Positions 1 through 10,544 of a stretch of DNA of 64,000 bases are shown in pieces. The DNA lies in the NCBI GenBank assembly GCA_905221605.1, contig CAJNDS010002585.1:287844-351843 (forward strand), given 5' to 3'. The position numbers and the translations under genes are program-made. Every line of letters starts with the position of its first letter. The first letter of the stretch is position 1. Below the pieces are notes generated by a model that saw only the letters and a list, made by a program, of their open reading frames with translations, did no database searches and had not been told where the DNA came from. This DNA is from Symbiodinium natans (taxonomy: Eukaryota; Sar; Dinophyceae; Suessiales; Symbiodiniaceae).

Positions 1-369
1 CCTTGAAGAATCCTATAGACGGCGGCTGGCGGCCGCAGGTACCTTATTTGTACTTCTTAGATGCAAGGGACACGTCGGGAGATTGTTAGAATCACAAAGT
101 TTAGGGTTTAGGGTATAGGGTTTCTGGCAGCAAGGAGTCCAGTTGCAAAAAATGGTTTAGGGTTTACGATGTAGGGTTTAGGGTTTAGGGACTCAGCTAT
201 ACCATTTTGGAGAAATACAGCGACATGTCCATACATATAAGGGTTTACTGCCACACGTGCATGAAGATGTCGGCTCTAAGATCGACCGGTGCAAAGGTCG
301 AAGCTTGCCAATCCACCGAAAGGCCCACAGTTGAAAGAATCTAAACTTTTAAACCCTAAACGGCATTAA

Positions 370-900
370 GTCTGCAAATGTTTAAGGCTTCGAACTTTGG
401 ACACTGGTTCTGCACGTCTGGTTGCATCTTACCGGCACAAATCGTACATTAGGTCATGCGCGTAGGAATTGCAGTGCCAAGATGGCCTCACGCGGACATT
501 TCGTGGCTTCCTTAGAGAATCCCAAGCTCCAAAAAGCCAGCAATTCAAAACTCCCAAGATCATGGAACTTTGGAGTTTTGGAATGTTGGGGATGGAATGG
601 TTGTAATTTCTTCAGTGTTTTTGAGAAATCCCAAACTTCAAAATTCCACAAGCTTGTGGCTTAGACCCTCCAAATCCCAAACACAAAAAAATCCAAAAGC
701 TCCAAAAGCATGGAAGGCAACCTGCAGCGTGAGTCCTCCCCGGAACCCACTGCCTTCAAATCTGCCCAAAAACTTCCTGGCTCTTAGTAGGACAAGAGGT
801 ACCTTATCGACTCCCTTAAAGGGTTTTTCGCGGGGGGATATGAGGTGCTCTAATTCCCTCATTCCCATGAAGAGCCAAGAGCCATTAACAACTCTTCCTG
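370..900. other. Unique stretch without a supported gene
   Basis: A-rich text with loosely repeated phrases such as CCAAACTTCAAAATTCC and CCCAAGCTCC. Open frames exist on both strands but none has convincing composition or splice borders. Bounded on the right by a CCCTAAA tract. Confidence 0.5.
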
Positions 901-904
901 TTTA

Positions 905-967
905 CCCTAATGAAGCCCTAAACCCTAAACCCTAAACCCTAAACCCTAAACCCTAAACCCTAAACCC
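905..967 (-). repeat. CCCTAAA tract before an exon
   Basis: About eight perfect C-rich units end 21 bases before the AG acceptor of the exon at 989-1063, after a short inverted piece (TTGGGGTTTAGGG). Confidence 0.9.
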
Positions 968-988
968 TTGGGGTTTAGGGGGCTCCAG

Positions 989-1063
989 ATCAGGACACTC
1001 TCGTGCAACTCTCGGACCTTCTCTCGGTGGCGAAGTACTTCGTCACCCCTGTGGCCTGGGAAA
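989..1063 (+). CDS. Internal exon, unknown protein
   Basis: Island between a CCCTAAA tract on the left and GTTTAGGG on the right. The acceptor is CTCCAG and the donor is the G of AAAGTTTAGGG. With two bases completing an upstream codon it reads 24 open codons of protein-like composition, starting QDTLVQLSDLL and ending VTPVAWE. No neighbour exon could be joined with certainty and the family is not recognised. Other frames are less protein-like. Start and stop lie elsewhere. Confidence 0.45.
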
Positions 1064-1215
1064 GTTTAGGGTTTGCTTGAAGGTCCATGCGTTTTTGGAA
1101 GTGGGGGGAAAAGGTAGGCTGACTGGATTTAGGGTACTCATATTTCATAATCTTCGCTACGAATGAACCTTCTAGTAGGGCTTAGTATTTAGGGTTTAAG
1201 GTCTATGTGCTGCAG

Positions 1216-1313
1216 AAATGTTCCTGGAGACAAACGCATCCTCCCTCCGAAGTATCTCCGATGATTGTTATCTGATTCCTGAGCCCTGCAACCCCTCTCT
1301 TTCGCACGTGGAG
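1216..1313 (+). CDS. Possible internal exon
   Basis: Acceptor CTGCAG, then an open frame beginning MFLETNASSLRS, and a donor GAG followed by GTCGAC. Right of it lies a TTTAGGG tract, as for the better exons, but there is no C-rich tract on the left and no join to a neighbour was found. Confidence 0.28.
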
Positions 1314-1343
1314 GTCGACCTAACTTGTGGGCCTTCCTCTTGG

Positions 1344-1400
1344 ATGCTTAGGGATTTAGGGCTTTAGGGTTTAGGGCTTAGGGTTTAGGGTTTAGGGTTT
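1344..1400 (+). repeat. TTTAGGG tract
   Basis: Six or more G-rich units with minor variants (GGGATTTAGGGCTTTAGGG at the left edge). Confidence 0.9.
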
Positions 1401-1419
1401 AGATCTGAGAAAGTTTGGG

Positions 1420-3240
1420 GTGGCAAAAACAGGGCCTATGATTTAGAGAAAGCCTCTGATGTTGGGTCGTCAGTCTCCCTCACACAGCAGAATTCAAGGA
1501 GTCGTTGCGGCTGCATATCAGGTCCTTGTGAAGGACTCAGTATAACAGTTGAGCACATGTACTATTGACAGAGCCAGGAAAGTCAAACAAGGGAGAACAC
1601 AAAAAATGACTCCGGGCACATGGCGATATATAATAAGTACGCAATGAAAGTAAACGCACGCGTACTTGTGCAAGCAGCCACCCTGCTCGCATCCTCACAC
1701 ACGTGCACCAAGTGCCAAGGACCTGATTGCCAAGTGTGAGGAGTCTCTACACAAGGCCAGTCACAGCCTTCTGGGTTTTGAGAACCGTGCGGGCTTGTGT
1801 CGCAACCTCTAAGCCATCGGGTTCCGGCGACCGCGTCCTCAAGAGATGAATCTGGCAAGCTTAGGCAGTCTGGGGGATTAGGGAACCTGGGGGGGGGGGG
1901 GGGGTAGGTCCAAACCCCCCCCCCCCCCAAAAAAAAAAAAAAAAAAAGAAAGAAAGAAAAGAAAACACAAAACCTAAACCCCCAAACGCCCCAGCCGAAA
2001 ATTATCCTAAGCCCTCTCCCTCTAAGAGTCCCCCTATGAAACTTGGTGCCCCCCCCCCCCCGCAACGTGGAGCACCCGGGTTTAGGGTTTAAGGGTTTTA
2101 GGGTTTGAGGTTTAGGGTGCGTCGGGAAGGGGCTAACCAAAGGTTGACAAGGGTATCGCGGACTGTACTGGGGGTTTGACCTAAATTATATGAGGCCGCG
2201 TCCTTTCTGAATTCCAGGCATCTTAAAAACGAAAGACCCCAGCAAAGCCTTCGTAATTTAGGTCAACCTTCACTTCGTGGCACATCTTGGCGTCTGTGTG
2301 CGGGTCAATGCATTTTGGACAGTGACTCTCGATGGTAATGCCCACCAGAGTCGATCTTGGCTTTGTCTCTAAAGCCATGTGTGCAATTTGGGGTTGACGC
2401 CACTAAACCCTAAATCCTCGATCCTGGGGTTTCAAGCTTAGGATTTAGGGGCCGAGCCTCCGCAGTCCTGGTTTATTTGAAAAAAGGGACCTGGAATGTT
2501 TGTCTCTCCAGCACGGCTCCCAGGGAAAGGCCGAGACGGATTCTTGCACACCACGATGCTTCATGAAAAGCAGCCCAAACATGCTATCTACAGCACACTT
2601 GAAATTTTCAAACAACTCCGAGACCTTCGTGCAAACGCGCATCGCTGTTTACGGCCAGGTAGAGATCGTTCCCGCAAATTGTGTGGCTTGGACAGAGTTA
2701 GTGTTTAGGGATCCAGAGCCCTATAGACCCTGCATGGCCAGTTCTGCAGATGATGGTCCCCTTTTGGGGGGCCGCCGAAATGCAAGAGGCTATAGTCTAA
2801 GAGGGGCCCTAAATCGGGACCATCATGTAACTACGTGGTTTAGGGACGTTTAGGGTCCAGCAGGCGAGGTTTAGGGTTAGAAAGGTTTAGGGAGGGTGAT
2901 CACCTTAAAGTGACCATAATTCAGAGAAGTGAACAGCGAGACGAAATTCGGGTTCACAATGTGAGTTACTTGCTGGATTTGATTCCAGTGCATGGAGCAC
3001 TCTTCAAGCCACCGTTGGAAAAATAGCCCTGCAGAACTAGTCCTAAACCCTGAAGAATATGCTCCCTCCAACCCAGCTCGTCTCAGTTGAGAGTCCGACC
3101 TCTGCAAGTCTTCATGAAAAAAAACCGAAATGGTGTATGGGTTGGGTCCTTTTTTTCTTCTCCGTGGGGCAGACGACATGGGTTGTGAGGGCTATAGTAC
3201 CTTGTTCCCAATTCCTGCTTCAGAAGCCATACACCTACCC
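1420..3240. other. Mixed stretch, no firm gene
   Basis: Contains G/C homopolymers (1889-1930), short telomere fragments at 2079-2118, 2407-2453 and 2840-2892, and scattered open frames. A piece at 1711-1800 reads AKDLIAKCEESLHKA and could be an exon, but its borders are not clear. Nothing else here can be supported. Confidence 0.4.
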
Positions 3241-3439
3241 AAATCCCCCAACCCTAAACCTCAAAACCCCTAAAGCCCCCTAAACCCCGAAAGCCACCTA
3301 CACCCTAAACCGCTAAAGCCCCCTAAACCCCTACAGCGCCCCAAACCCTAAGCCAACCCAGCTAGGCGGCGACGCAAAGCTGTCAGGGGGGCAGACGAGG
3401 AGCCCCCCCTCCCTCCCCCATGCTGCGGGGAGCCTCATG

Positions 3440-3560
3440 GGCCCTTAAAATGGTCCCTTAACTTCAGATGGATGTATGAGCCCTTAACAATTTGTATAGG
3501 GTATATAAGGGGCACATAAGGGGTCCCCGTTTAAGGGCCCATACTAAGGGACCACGTAAC
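3440..3560. repeat. Degenerate inverted repeat, T8 group
   Basis: Text such as GGTCCCTTAA, GTATAGGGTATATAAGGGGC and TAAGGGACC forms a loose inverted repeat. Similar wording recurs at 8525-8745, 22108-22345, 23410-23565, 52335-52590 and 52741-52915, so it is probably a decayed element family. No intron role could be shown. Confidence 0.4.
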
Positions 3561-3638
3561 TACCCTGGCACAAACCTAAACCCTAATACCTGAACCCTAA
3601 ACCCCAAGCCCTATTAGAGCTGCTCCTTGCCATCTCAG

Positions 3639-4540
3639 GTGGAGATGATCCACGTGTGCGTGAAGCACCGGCTGCCACCTGGTTGCAACCCGAAACCCCA
3701 AAGCCCTAAACCCGAAACCCTAAACGCTAAACCCTAAACCCGAAACCCTAAACCACAAACCCTGGACCCCAAACCCTAAGCAGCAAAAACCCCAAGCCCC
3801 AAGCCCTAACCCCTAAACCAAGAGGGTATGCCCTCGGGCAGGTCAGCGAGCCCGCCGGTTGATAACAAGGGTTTGTAGGATCCAAGCCGCACCCCCCTAG
3901 AATCTTCTCAGCCTGCAGCCTCAATGTGGCGGTTAGGGTCTTGCGTTTCGGATTTGGCATTTAGGGTTTTGTGTTTAGGGATGCACTTTTCTCGGGCATT
4001 TTGGGGTCAGATTCGGGGTATCCATACTGGGCACACCCGAAACCCTAAACCCTGAGCTCTAAGCCCTAAGCCCTAAATGCCACGACTCCCAGGCCATCGA
4101 CATGACCACGGCAGCCCAACCCTCAACCTAAAGTCAAGCCTGAGACATCCCTAGACCCTGGGTTTAGGGTTTAGAGTTTAGGGTTTAGGGTTTCAGGGTT
4201 AGGTTTAACCGTTTAGGGTTACCTTCAGTCCAGTGGCAAAGGGGTAGCCCTAAACCCGAAACCCTAAACCCGAAACCTGCCTTGTGGTTCGGCCAGCTAT
4301 GCGGGAAGTGAAGAAAGGCAACCCGAACCCCTTGAAAGCCCGCTACTATTTGCTTAAGACCCCCAAAGGAATCAAAAATCAATAATCCCTATAAAAAAAA
4401 CGTTAATAGGGAAGAAGATGTTTATGTTTTTTCGGGGTTCTTAAGCAATTAGCAGCCCGTGGCGAAGGTCAGAGCAGCTCAAGAAGGCCTGGAGCGTCCT
4501 CGGCGGCAAAGCCGACGAATGCCTCGCCGACCCTTGGCTT
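3639..4540 (+). CDS. Multi-exon gene fragment with a T5 intron
   Basis: Four pieces. Exon 3639-3681 (acceptor CATCTCAG, donor GTTGCA) reads VEMIHVCVKHRLPP. A piece near 4093-4119 reads AIDMTTAAQP. Exon about 4272-4351 reads CLVVRPAMREVKKG and ends KARYYF. The T5 element at 4352-4452 begins GCTTAAG and ends AATTAG; removing it joins in phase to SPWRRSEQLKKAW and GGKADECLADPW (4453 to about 4540). The last join is the strongest: GC donor, AG acceptor, open on both sides. The other exons are placed near it only by position. Family unknown; start, stop and the link to the gene at 4959 are not visible. Confidence 0.45.
4343..4454. mobile_element. T5 inverted-repeat element acting as an intron
   Basis: Ends CTACTATTTGCTTAAG and CTTAAGCAATTAGCAG are inverted repeats. 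The base group CCCG stands on both sides, a possible 4-bp target duplication. The implied intron is 4352-4452, GC-AG, 101 nt. Confidence 0.75.
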
Positions 4541-4576
4541 TGGGGCTTGGGGTTCAGACCTGGTGTTTTGTGCGGT

Positions 4577-4735
4577 TTCGGTGGGGGGGGGGGAGGGGGA
4601 GGGGGTGGGAGGGGGAAGGGGGGGGGGGAGGGGGGAGGGGGGGAGGGGGGAGGGGGGGGGAGGGGGAGGGGGGGAGGGGGAGGGGGGGGAGGGGGGGGGG
4701 GAGGGGGGAGGGGGAGGGGGGAGGGGGAGGGGGGG
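4577..4735 (+). repeat. G/A-rich purine tract
   Basis: About 160 bases of G runs broken by single A, with almost no pyrimidines. It could form quadruplex or triplex structures. It produces spurious glycine-rich and proline-rich open frames. It lies 220 bases upstream of the ATG at 4959. Confidence 0.9.
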
Positions 4736-4958
4736 CTGACTGCTGGAAGTAGGCTGAAGACTTGGCAGAGATGGAAGGTGGGTTTGTAGCCGAGACAGTG
4801 GAGTGCGCCTGCGTCTTGCCCTTGAGCTGAACCTCACCTCCGCAGTTTTGCATGCGTAGCGTGGCGTTGGGTCTGAGAGGTTATGGTTTCAGGTTTCATG
4901 CTCTGGGTATTGTTGCACTTGTCAAACGTGAAGAAGCGGGAACTTCTCATCGCCTGCA

Positions 4959-6697
4959 ATGGCGCTGCAACCGTTCTCTGCGCCTCAGGGCGGCGTGCAG
5001 CCTCCCGTGCTGACGAATAAGATGTTGAAGAGACTGCCGGACTTCTTGAAGACGTACAATCAGTGCTCAAAACTCGCTGGGGATACGCAGAGTGAACGCA
5101 TCGAAAATGTCCTGCAGAGGGAGTACGGGCAACTATTCTATGCCAGCGACAGGCACTATCTCAGCAATGAGAGCAGCAACCTTTCGCCAGACCAGCTGTT
5201 TTCCGCGGTGAAGAAGCTTCAGTCAGGGCAAAAAGCTACCGACGTCTTGGAAGGCGCTTTTGCAGTTGCATTCGCCTTGATGCAACGCTCCACAACAGTT
5301 TACCAACTCCGACAAAAGGCCACCGGCAGTGCCGATGAGGTGGAATTTGGCACGGCTCAGGCCATATTGCTGCAGATTGCAGCATGTTTGTCCGGCCCGA
5401 GGCTGGGCCGTGGCAGCTGGCGCCTGGATGAACACAGGGTCATCTGCATTGTGCCATGGGGGCCGCGCCTGCTTGCTGTTCCGCTCTACTTTGGTGAGCA
5501 CAGCATGCAAGTTCAGAGCCGTCCGACTATGTGATATTCCCGAAGCCTGACCCAACATTCTACCGACCTACGATTTCAGTGACAACCGTCATTGATGCCG
5601 GTGGCGGGAATGAGTTCGTTTGCGAGGGTGCTCACATCATAGTTTCATGCGTGCAACCGCACATAGACTTGAGAACCGGGGCTCCCTTGGCGCCAGCAGT
5701 TTTGGCGGCACAGTGTTTGGGATACTTCATCCCAGCTCCAACTCCTGCAGAAGTAGAGCGCTACCTTGCCGCAGCGCAGCGCATGCAGCCAGTGATTTTC
5801 CTGCGCAAGAACTTGGGTTTGACGCATCCTGACCTGCCTTTCCACGAATCTGGTAATACGGTATTCTTGGACGAGGAAAGGGATGTGGCCCAGGTATTGC
5901 AGATAGCAGACCAAGTCCCGTGCGGACTTAGCACACACTTCCTGGATTTTCAAACGGGCATGATTCCCTTCACCTTCCCGCCTCCTTTAGACGACTGGGA
6001 TTGCCGCATCCAGCAATCCATGATGGAATTAGGAGCCCCCTTCCATGATCAGGCTGAGGCTACCTGCTACTTTTGCGACAAGCTAGAGGAGGCTTCCGTA
6101 GACCTTGCAGAGCTGACTACCAATGCAGTTCAGGAGTTCGATGTCGAAGTCGAGGACGACATCATCGCACACGCAAGGCGCCTCGCGAGAGATGCCCTCC
6201 TTTGCCTCCAGCAGCACCATGTCGCGGTGCGATGGGTGTCAGAAATACTACAGCAGACAGTGGAGCAGGCAGCCTACCAGATCCGAATCAAACAGGAGCA
6301 GGAGCAGATCAGTAGGCGTTGGGATTCTGTCCAGTCGAAGAATCGGTTTTCTGCAAAGCGTGAGAGGCAAAAGTGTCGTCAGAAGACGTGTGAAGAGTCC
6401 AAGTCTCAGCCGGAGCAAGAGACAGCTGTCCAGCGCATCCGGAACATCTTGAACGACTTTAGCAACAAAGTCTTCAAGTATCAGCACTACCGGAAAGCAT
6501 TCCATGCACTGCAGTCCACAGGCCTAATGGACCACTTCGGCTCTGAAATGGTCCGTGGTTCCCATCACGTTCTTCATGGGAGCAGTGTAAACAGTGTGAC
6601 AGTTGTAGTGCCGCACGGAGCTTCTTCCGAGCATAGCCGGCATCGATTTGCAAGGAGCCTCATGAGCATTGCCGGAGCGCCAGGCATGAGGCCCTGA
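4959..6697 (+). CDS. Unrecognised protein, HicA-like C-terminal domain
   Basis: Starts at ATG 4959 (GCAATGGCG) and ends at TGA 6695-6697. Frame 1 runs to a stop at 5532; the downstream frame is open through this point and carries on to 6697. Removing 5494-5516 (GTGAGC to TTCAG, 23 nt) joins them in phase and gives about 571 residues; a single lost base would also explain it. No domain is recognised in residues 1-390. Residues about 395-460 are basic and glutamine-rich, probably helical. Residues about 497-571 follow the HicA double-stranded-RNA-binding-like pattern: a helix, then GSHH at 526-529, strands ending VVVPH at 541-545, then a basic helix. The HicA fold is known from bacterial mRNA interferases; here it is only a resemblance and RNA binding is an inference. 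The rest of the gene is intronless, unlike its neighbours, which suggests retroposition. Confidence 0.75.
5494..5516 (+). other. Candidate 23-nt intron or frameshift
   Basis: The frame changes here. GT at 5494 and AG at 5515-5516 bound 23 nt, and removal gives LYF joined to EPSDYVIF. Alternatively, a one-base deletion near 5500 would allow QHASSEPSDYVIF to be read without an intron. Sequence alone cannot choose. Confidence 0.5.
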
Positions 6698-7009
6698 TGC
6701 ATGCACGGCCGTGAAGCTGGCAAGCAAGAGAACATGGGGCACAAGAAGCGCAGCATGTGATGACCCTTAAACCCGAACCCTAAACCACCCTAGACTTTAA
6801 ACCCCAAACCCCCTAACTGGGCCCCTAACCCTCTAAACCTGCAAACCCCTAAACCCTAAACCCCCTAAACCCCAAAACCTTGTCGACAAGTCGCTCCCCC
6901 CCCCCCCCCCCCCCGGCTTCCGAATCCCTCACGATGCTGAAGCTGTCAGGGTGTCAGGGCCTCGGAGGTCGGTACTCTGAGCCTCCAGCACAGCTATCGT
7001 GATAATCAT

Positions 7010-7150
7010 GATGGCAGGAATTCTGAGAATGATGACAATAAGGATAACAATGATAAATAATAGTGGTAGTCGTAATACTAATAATGCTAATCAGAATACC
7101 AATAATGCTAATTTTAATGATAATGATAATATTAATAGCAATCATTATGT
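7010..7150 (+). repeat. Degenerate AAT/AAY-rich low-complexity stretch
   Basis: Imperfect trinucleotide text (AATACTAATAATGCTAAT and similar) gives a false asparagine-rich frame. It is the most AT-rich stretch in this part. Confidence 0.7.
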
Positions 7151-7700
7151 CCATCCCTGGGGCCCTTCGAGCCCAAGACCTGTTGCTCAGGTTGGCCTGA
7201 ATTTATTTGGGACTTGTGTGCCTGTAGGCTTCGGGGCGTGGGGTTTAGGGTGAAGGTGTGCATGTGCCTTTCGCCAACCTCGGTATGTTAGATCTTAGCT
7301 CGGCTATCCTGATGGACTGATAGATCACAGGCTGAGCTTGTGGATTCAAATCAAGCTTGCTGAGGCGCATGATTCGAGCGTAGGCATGGACACCCGTAAG
7401 CCTTAAAGAGTTTACTCTGAAACCCTAAACTGCTCCTTGTTGAGCCCCACACTGTACGCCATAGACGCCCCAAAACACGAGCCGGAAACCATCATAGACC
7501 TCCGCCCCAAACATCCTGAAACAATTAATGAATACCTGCCTGGTGCGTTTAGGCCCTCCCTAAACCCTAAACCCTTGAGTCAGATACCCGAAGCCCTAAA
7601 TCCTAAAGCCTGCCCGGTGCAAATCAGCTACCCTGAACCCTAAACCCGAATCCCCACAATCTGGGGGTGAGCAGGATCACGATTTCCCGGTGTCCCCAAG

Positions 7701-7778
7701 CACCCGAAAGCAAAGGATCCCGCTGCGGCTGCGCGCCTTCTTCCCTACACGCTGTACCGCTGGCAGCGCTTAGAGTGG
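7701..7778 (+). CDS. Internal exon, unknown protein
   Basis: Acceptor CCCCAAG, donor GTTTAGGG directly after GAGTGG. Exactly 26 codons with phase 0 at both ends; reads HPKAKDPAAAARLLPYT then LYRWQRLEW. C-rich telomere units lie to the left. An earlier acceptor (GAGCAG at 7671-7676) would extend it. Confidence 0.45.
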
Positions 7779-7870
7779 GTTTAGGGACGGTTTAGGGTTG
7801 AGGGTTTAGGTTTTAGCATCTAGTAGGGTTTAGGTAGGTTTTGGGGAAACAAGGGTTTAGCGTTTGGGGA

Positions 7871-7999
7871 CTACATGAAGGTTCATGGGATATAGTGATG
7901 AGTAGGGTTATAAGTACCCTACATAAGGTGATAGCCAGCTCTAACTATTAGTTGCCCTACTTACAACCCTCCTTACAAATACCCATGAACCTTCGATTG
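7871..7999. mobile_element. T1 element
   Basis: Left end ACATGAAGGTTCATGGG and right end CCCATGAACCTTC are inverted repeats; the core contains GGGTTATAAGTACCCTA. Intron role not tested here. Confidence 0.7.
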
Positions 8000-8171
8000 G
8001 AAGGGATACATGGAATACGGTGCCTCGGTTGCCCCGAGACTTCAAATATTCCAGTGCCCTTCCGTTGGGTACAGGCCCCCTAAACCCTGAACCCTAGACC
8101 TGTGTGCCTGCGAAACGGGTGGGAAAAAACCCCTGTGTGCCTGTGGCCCGAAGCGATGGGCACAGTGCAAG

Positions 8172-8448
8172 CAGCTAAGGTTGAAGCACCTCTTCATGCT
8201 GCTTTGATGGCAATTTGTTGGAGAGTTCTCTAAATTAGGACCCCTTCTTGGGTCCCTATATTAGTATGGCACCCTTGGAAATCAGGGCCCCCAACAAAGA
8301 CTACTAATCTAGAGCACTGCCCCGTTGAACGACGGGTGCACGATTCGACGTTCAGGGTTTGAGGTAACCGGGCGAGGTGGCCGCAGCTGTTGCCTTTGAA
8401 GTTGCGAGCTTGGCTGAAACCAGGCAGGTTTCTCACAGGTCCGAGTAA
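8172..8448 (+). CDS. 3' part of a small gene with a T4 intron
   Basis: Acceptor GTGCAAG then AAKVEAPLHAALMAI up to the T4 element at 8226-8316. Beyond it, after an uncertain exon, the frame reads GEVAAAVAFEVASLAE then TRQVSHRSE and a stop at 8446-8448. The exact borders of the middle exon could not be fixed. Protein family unknown. Confidence 0.35.
8226..8316. mobile_element. T4 element
   Basis: Left end TTCTCTAAATTAGGACCCC; right end degenerate (CTAATCTAGAGCA). Same family as 10166-10262 and 62586-62664. Confidence 0.6.
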
Positions 8449-8524
8449 AAAGCGGGAACGTGATGTTGGGAAGAAGAGCGGAGCAGCTTCGTAGTTCGCA
8501 TCTTCAGACTTGTCTTAGGGCAGT

Positions 8525-8745
8525 TTCATGGGTCCCTTAATTTGGGGCACCCGTATATAGGGTAAAAACCCAAGGGCTCATACTTCAGAATTTGGAAAAA
8601 ACACGAGGGATACAAGGAGAAACCCCTAGAAGGGACCCTTAATCTTTATTAGCCCTGCATATACCTTATATATCCTATATAGTCCCTATATACCGAAGCA
8701 GCCCTTGTAAGGGTCCCTCCCTTGATTCAGGTCGAGCGTGTCCAA
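8525..8745. repeat. T8-like degenerate element
   Basis: Phrases GGGTCCCTTAATTT, GGGACCCTTAATC, TATATACC and GGGTCCCTCCC repeat in inverted order. It may be two decayed copies side by side. Confidence 0.4.
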
Positions 8746-9070
8746 CGTCTCAGAGGTGACTCTGGCCCGGAGCTGAGCAGAAGACGTTTAGGGTTTAGGT
8801 TACCCGCAATGTCTGCGAAGCAGGGTTTGGGGTTCAGGGTTTAACAAAAGTAAAGGGTGTAGGTTTAGGTTGTAGGAACGCTAAACTCCAATCCTCGACA
8901 CCATACTTGTAGCTACCCGGTACCATGAACCATCAAAGCAATTCTTTCTCTCTCTCTTTCTCTCTCACTCTCACTCTCGCTCTCTCTCTTTTTGAGGTCC
9001 GCCTGCTTCTGGCACTGGGAGAGAAGGAGACACTGGGGTGGGGTTTGGGGAATCTGGGTTTAAGCTTCTT

Positions 9071-9271
9071 TCAGAGCTCTTTGCCTTCGTGCGTGAATGC
9101 AGGTCTTCGAGCTGAAAAACACAAGTGCATCTCGTACCGTGTATTGAGAGAGTGTGCTGCAGCGACAAATGTCTGGACTGCAGTCTTGGTGATTTGGTCC
9201 AGCATCGGCTCGGTTGCTATATGCATCCCGCCTTCCCTTCGAAACGGCACCTCTGTGATCACACTGCTCAA
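9071..9271 (-). CDS. Possible minus-strand exon
   Basis: The minus strand is open for 66 codons, from an AG-bounded start (GAGCAG) to a TGA, with protein-like composition (ITEVPFRREGGMHIATE, then LDQITKTAVQTFVAAAH). The plus strand is also open here. It would be one of few genes against the prevailing direction. Confidence 0.25.
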   Translation of the reverse strand: MSSVITEVPFRREGGMHIATEPMLDQITKTAVQTFVAAAHSLNTRYEMHLCFSARRPAFTHEGKEL

Positions 9272-9330
9272 CGTGCCAAAGTGCGGGTAGTATAGATCAA
9301 CATGGCCTTGACTTTCTTGTGGCTGGCTCT

Positions 9331-9443
9331 TAAGACTTCAACCTTTTTTGGGGTTTTGTAGAAACTACCATAAGGGGCCTACAAGTCTAAGACTTTAACC
9401 CTCTTGGGGTTTTGTAGAAACTACCGTAAGGGGCCTACAAGTC
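9331..9443. repeat. Tandem duplication of a 57-bp unit
   Basis: Two copies of AAGACTTYAACC...GGGGCCTACAAGTC with a few differences. Each unit holds GGGGTTTTGTAGAAACTACC. The wording resembles the palindrome inside intron 1 of the membrane-protein gene (44609-44669). Confidence 0.8.
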
Positions 9444-9547
9444 AACCTTGCAGGAGGGGGTTTTCGCGAACGCAATTGCTGGTAGATTGTGGTGCTGAGC
9501 CGTGGCACCGGTGGCCTGCGGCCTGTGGCTCTTTAAAATGCACATGC

Positions 9548-9605
9548 GCCTGGAGGTTCTGGGTAGTTTAGGGTTTAGGGTTTAGGGTTTAGGGTTTAGG
9601 GTTTA
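9548..9605 (+). repeat. TTTAGGG tract
   Basis: Seven to eight near-perfect units, followed at once by a truncated T1 element. Confidence 0.9.
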
Positions 9606-9620
9606 GGAGTAGGCTGTCTA

Positions 9621-9722
9621 AGTGGGTAGTTGTAAGTAGGGTGTAGAAGTAGCACAACTCTATTGGTATAACCCTTATTCAGGGTGCTTAGAGCCCTACT
9701 CAAAGCTACTCATGAACCTCAG
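9621..9722. mobile_element. T1 element, left end missing
   Basis: Starts inside the family at GGGTAGTTGTAAGTAGGG and ends CATGAACCTC. The outer left repeat is replaced by telomere units. Confidence 0.6.
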
Positions 9723-9885
9723 AATTGAGAGTACGGCAGCCTCACCCGCGAGGAGAGGAGCGAGCTCCTTCCTCTTGTGACCGGGCTTTCTTTATTTGTT
9801 GTTGTGGCTGCGGTCTGTTTGTGCCTCCCTTTGGACAGAACACAGGACGGCGTCATCCAATTTAATTAGTGGCGTGGGCAGTAGG

Positions 9886-10030
9886 GAGGGAGGGAGGGAG
9901 AGGGAGGGAGGGAGGGAGAGAGAGAGAGCTCCTCAAGCCCAGCAGAAGAAGAAGAACAAAAAGAAGAAGAAGAAGAAGAAGAAGAAGAAGAAGAAGAAGA
10001 AGAAGAAGAAGAAGAAGAAGAAGAAGAGGA
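9886..10030 (+). repeat. GGGA/GA and GAA microsatellites
   Basis: (AGGG)n and (GA)n followed by about 24 GAA units. False arginine, lysine and glutamate-rich frames come from it. Confidence 0.95.
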
Positions 10031-10094
10031 GAGCGCTTCGGTTTCTTGCCGGCGATACATGCGGTTAGAGACGCACCCACTGGGGCCCACTGAG

Positions 10095-10355
10095 TGTCCA
10101 CGGGTCTCTCTGCCGAGAAGGTGCTCCAGAAACTCGAATCAGGCAATCCCGAGCTATTGGGATACTTCTCTAAATTAGGGTCCCTTTTGAGGCACTTACT
10201 TTAACTTTAAGGGTGTCGTACTATTTGTAGGACCGACAAAGGGGACCCTAATGTGGAGAACTAAGCATTTCAATGAGGTGCGGCTGCCACTCATTTCGGC
10301 CGCTGACATGGTGAACGTCGTCGTTCCATCCGCGCCTCGTCCTGGAGACTTTGGG
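10095..10355 (+). CDS. Two exons joined across a T4 element
   Basis: Exon 10095-10150 reads TGLSAEKVLQKLESG and stops at NP before GAGCTA. Intron 10151-10265 (GA-AG, 115 nt) is the T4 element with short flanks. Exon 10266-10355 is exactly 30 codons: HFNEVRLPLISAADM then VNVVVPSAPRPGDFG, ending at a consensus GTGAGC donor. The joined phases agree. A GA donor is unusual generally but known for dinoflagellates. Start and stop are not seen; family unknown. Confidence 0.45.
10166..10262. mobile_element. T4 element acting as an intron
   Basis: CTTCTCTAAATTAGGGTCCC on the left, GGGACCCTAATGTGGAGAA on the right. A direct repeat ACT flanks it. Confidence 0.75.
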
Positions 10356-10544
10356 GTGAGCTTGTTGGGTTTAGGGTTTACTAAACCCTAAACCCTAGAC
10401 CTTAAACCCTAAAGCAAAAAGGGTTTACTAAACCCTAAACCCTGAAGCAAAAAGGGTTTACAGATGCAGCCGACGCATGCCCAGATCCCGATGCGCCCTG
10501 AGCCGGAACCCTGAAAAACGCCCTGAGGCCCGCAACGACCCCTA

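Noticed and set aside
4459-4850. Glycine-rich and proline-rich frames on both strands
   Set aside because: Artefact of the G/A purine tract; the 5' part of the plus-strand frame overlaps the real exon at 4453-4540 but in another frame.
7270-7400. tRNA gene (GGATTCAAATC resembles a T-arm)
   Set aside because: No matching acceptor stem, D-arm or anticodon arm could be folded by eye.
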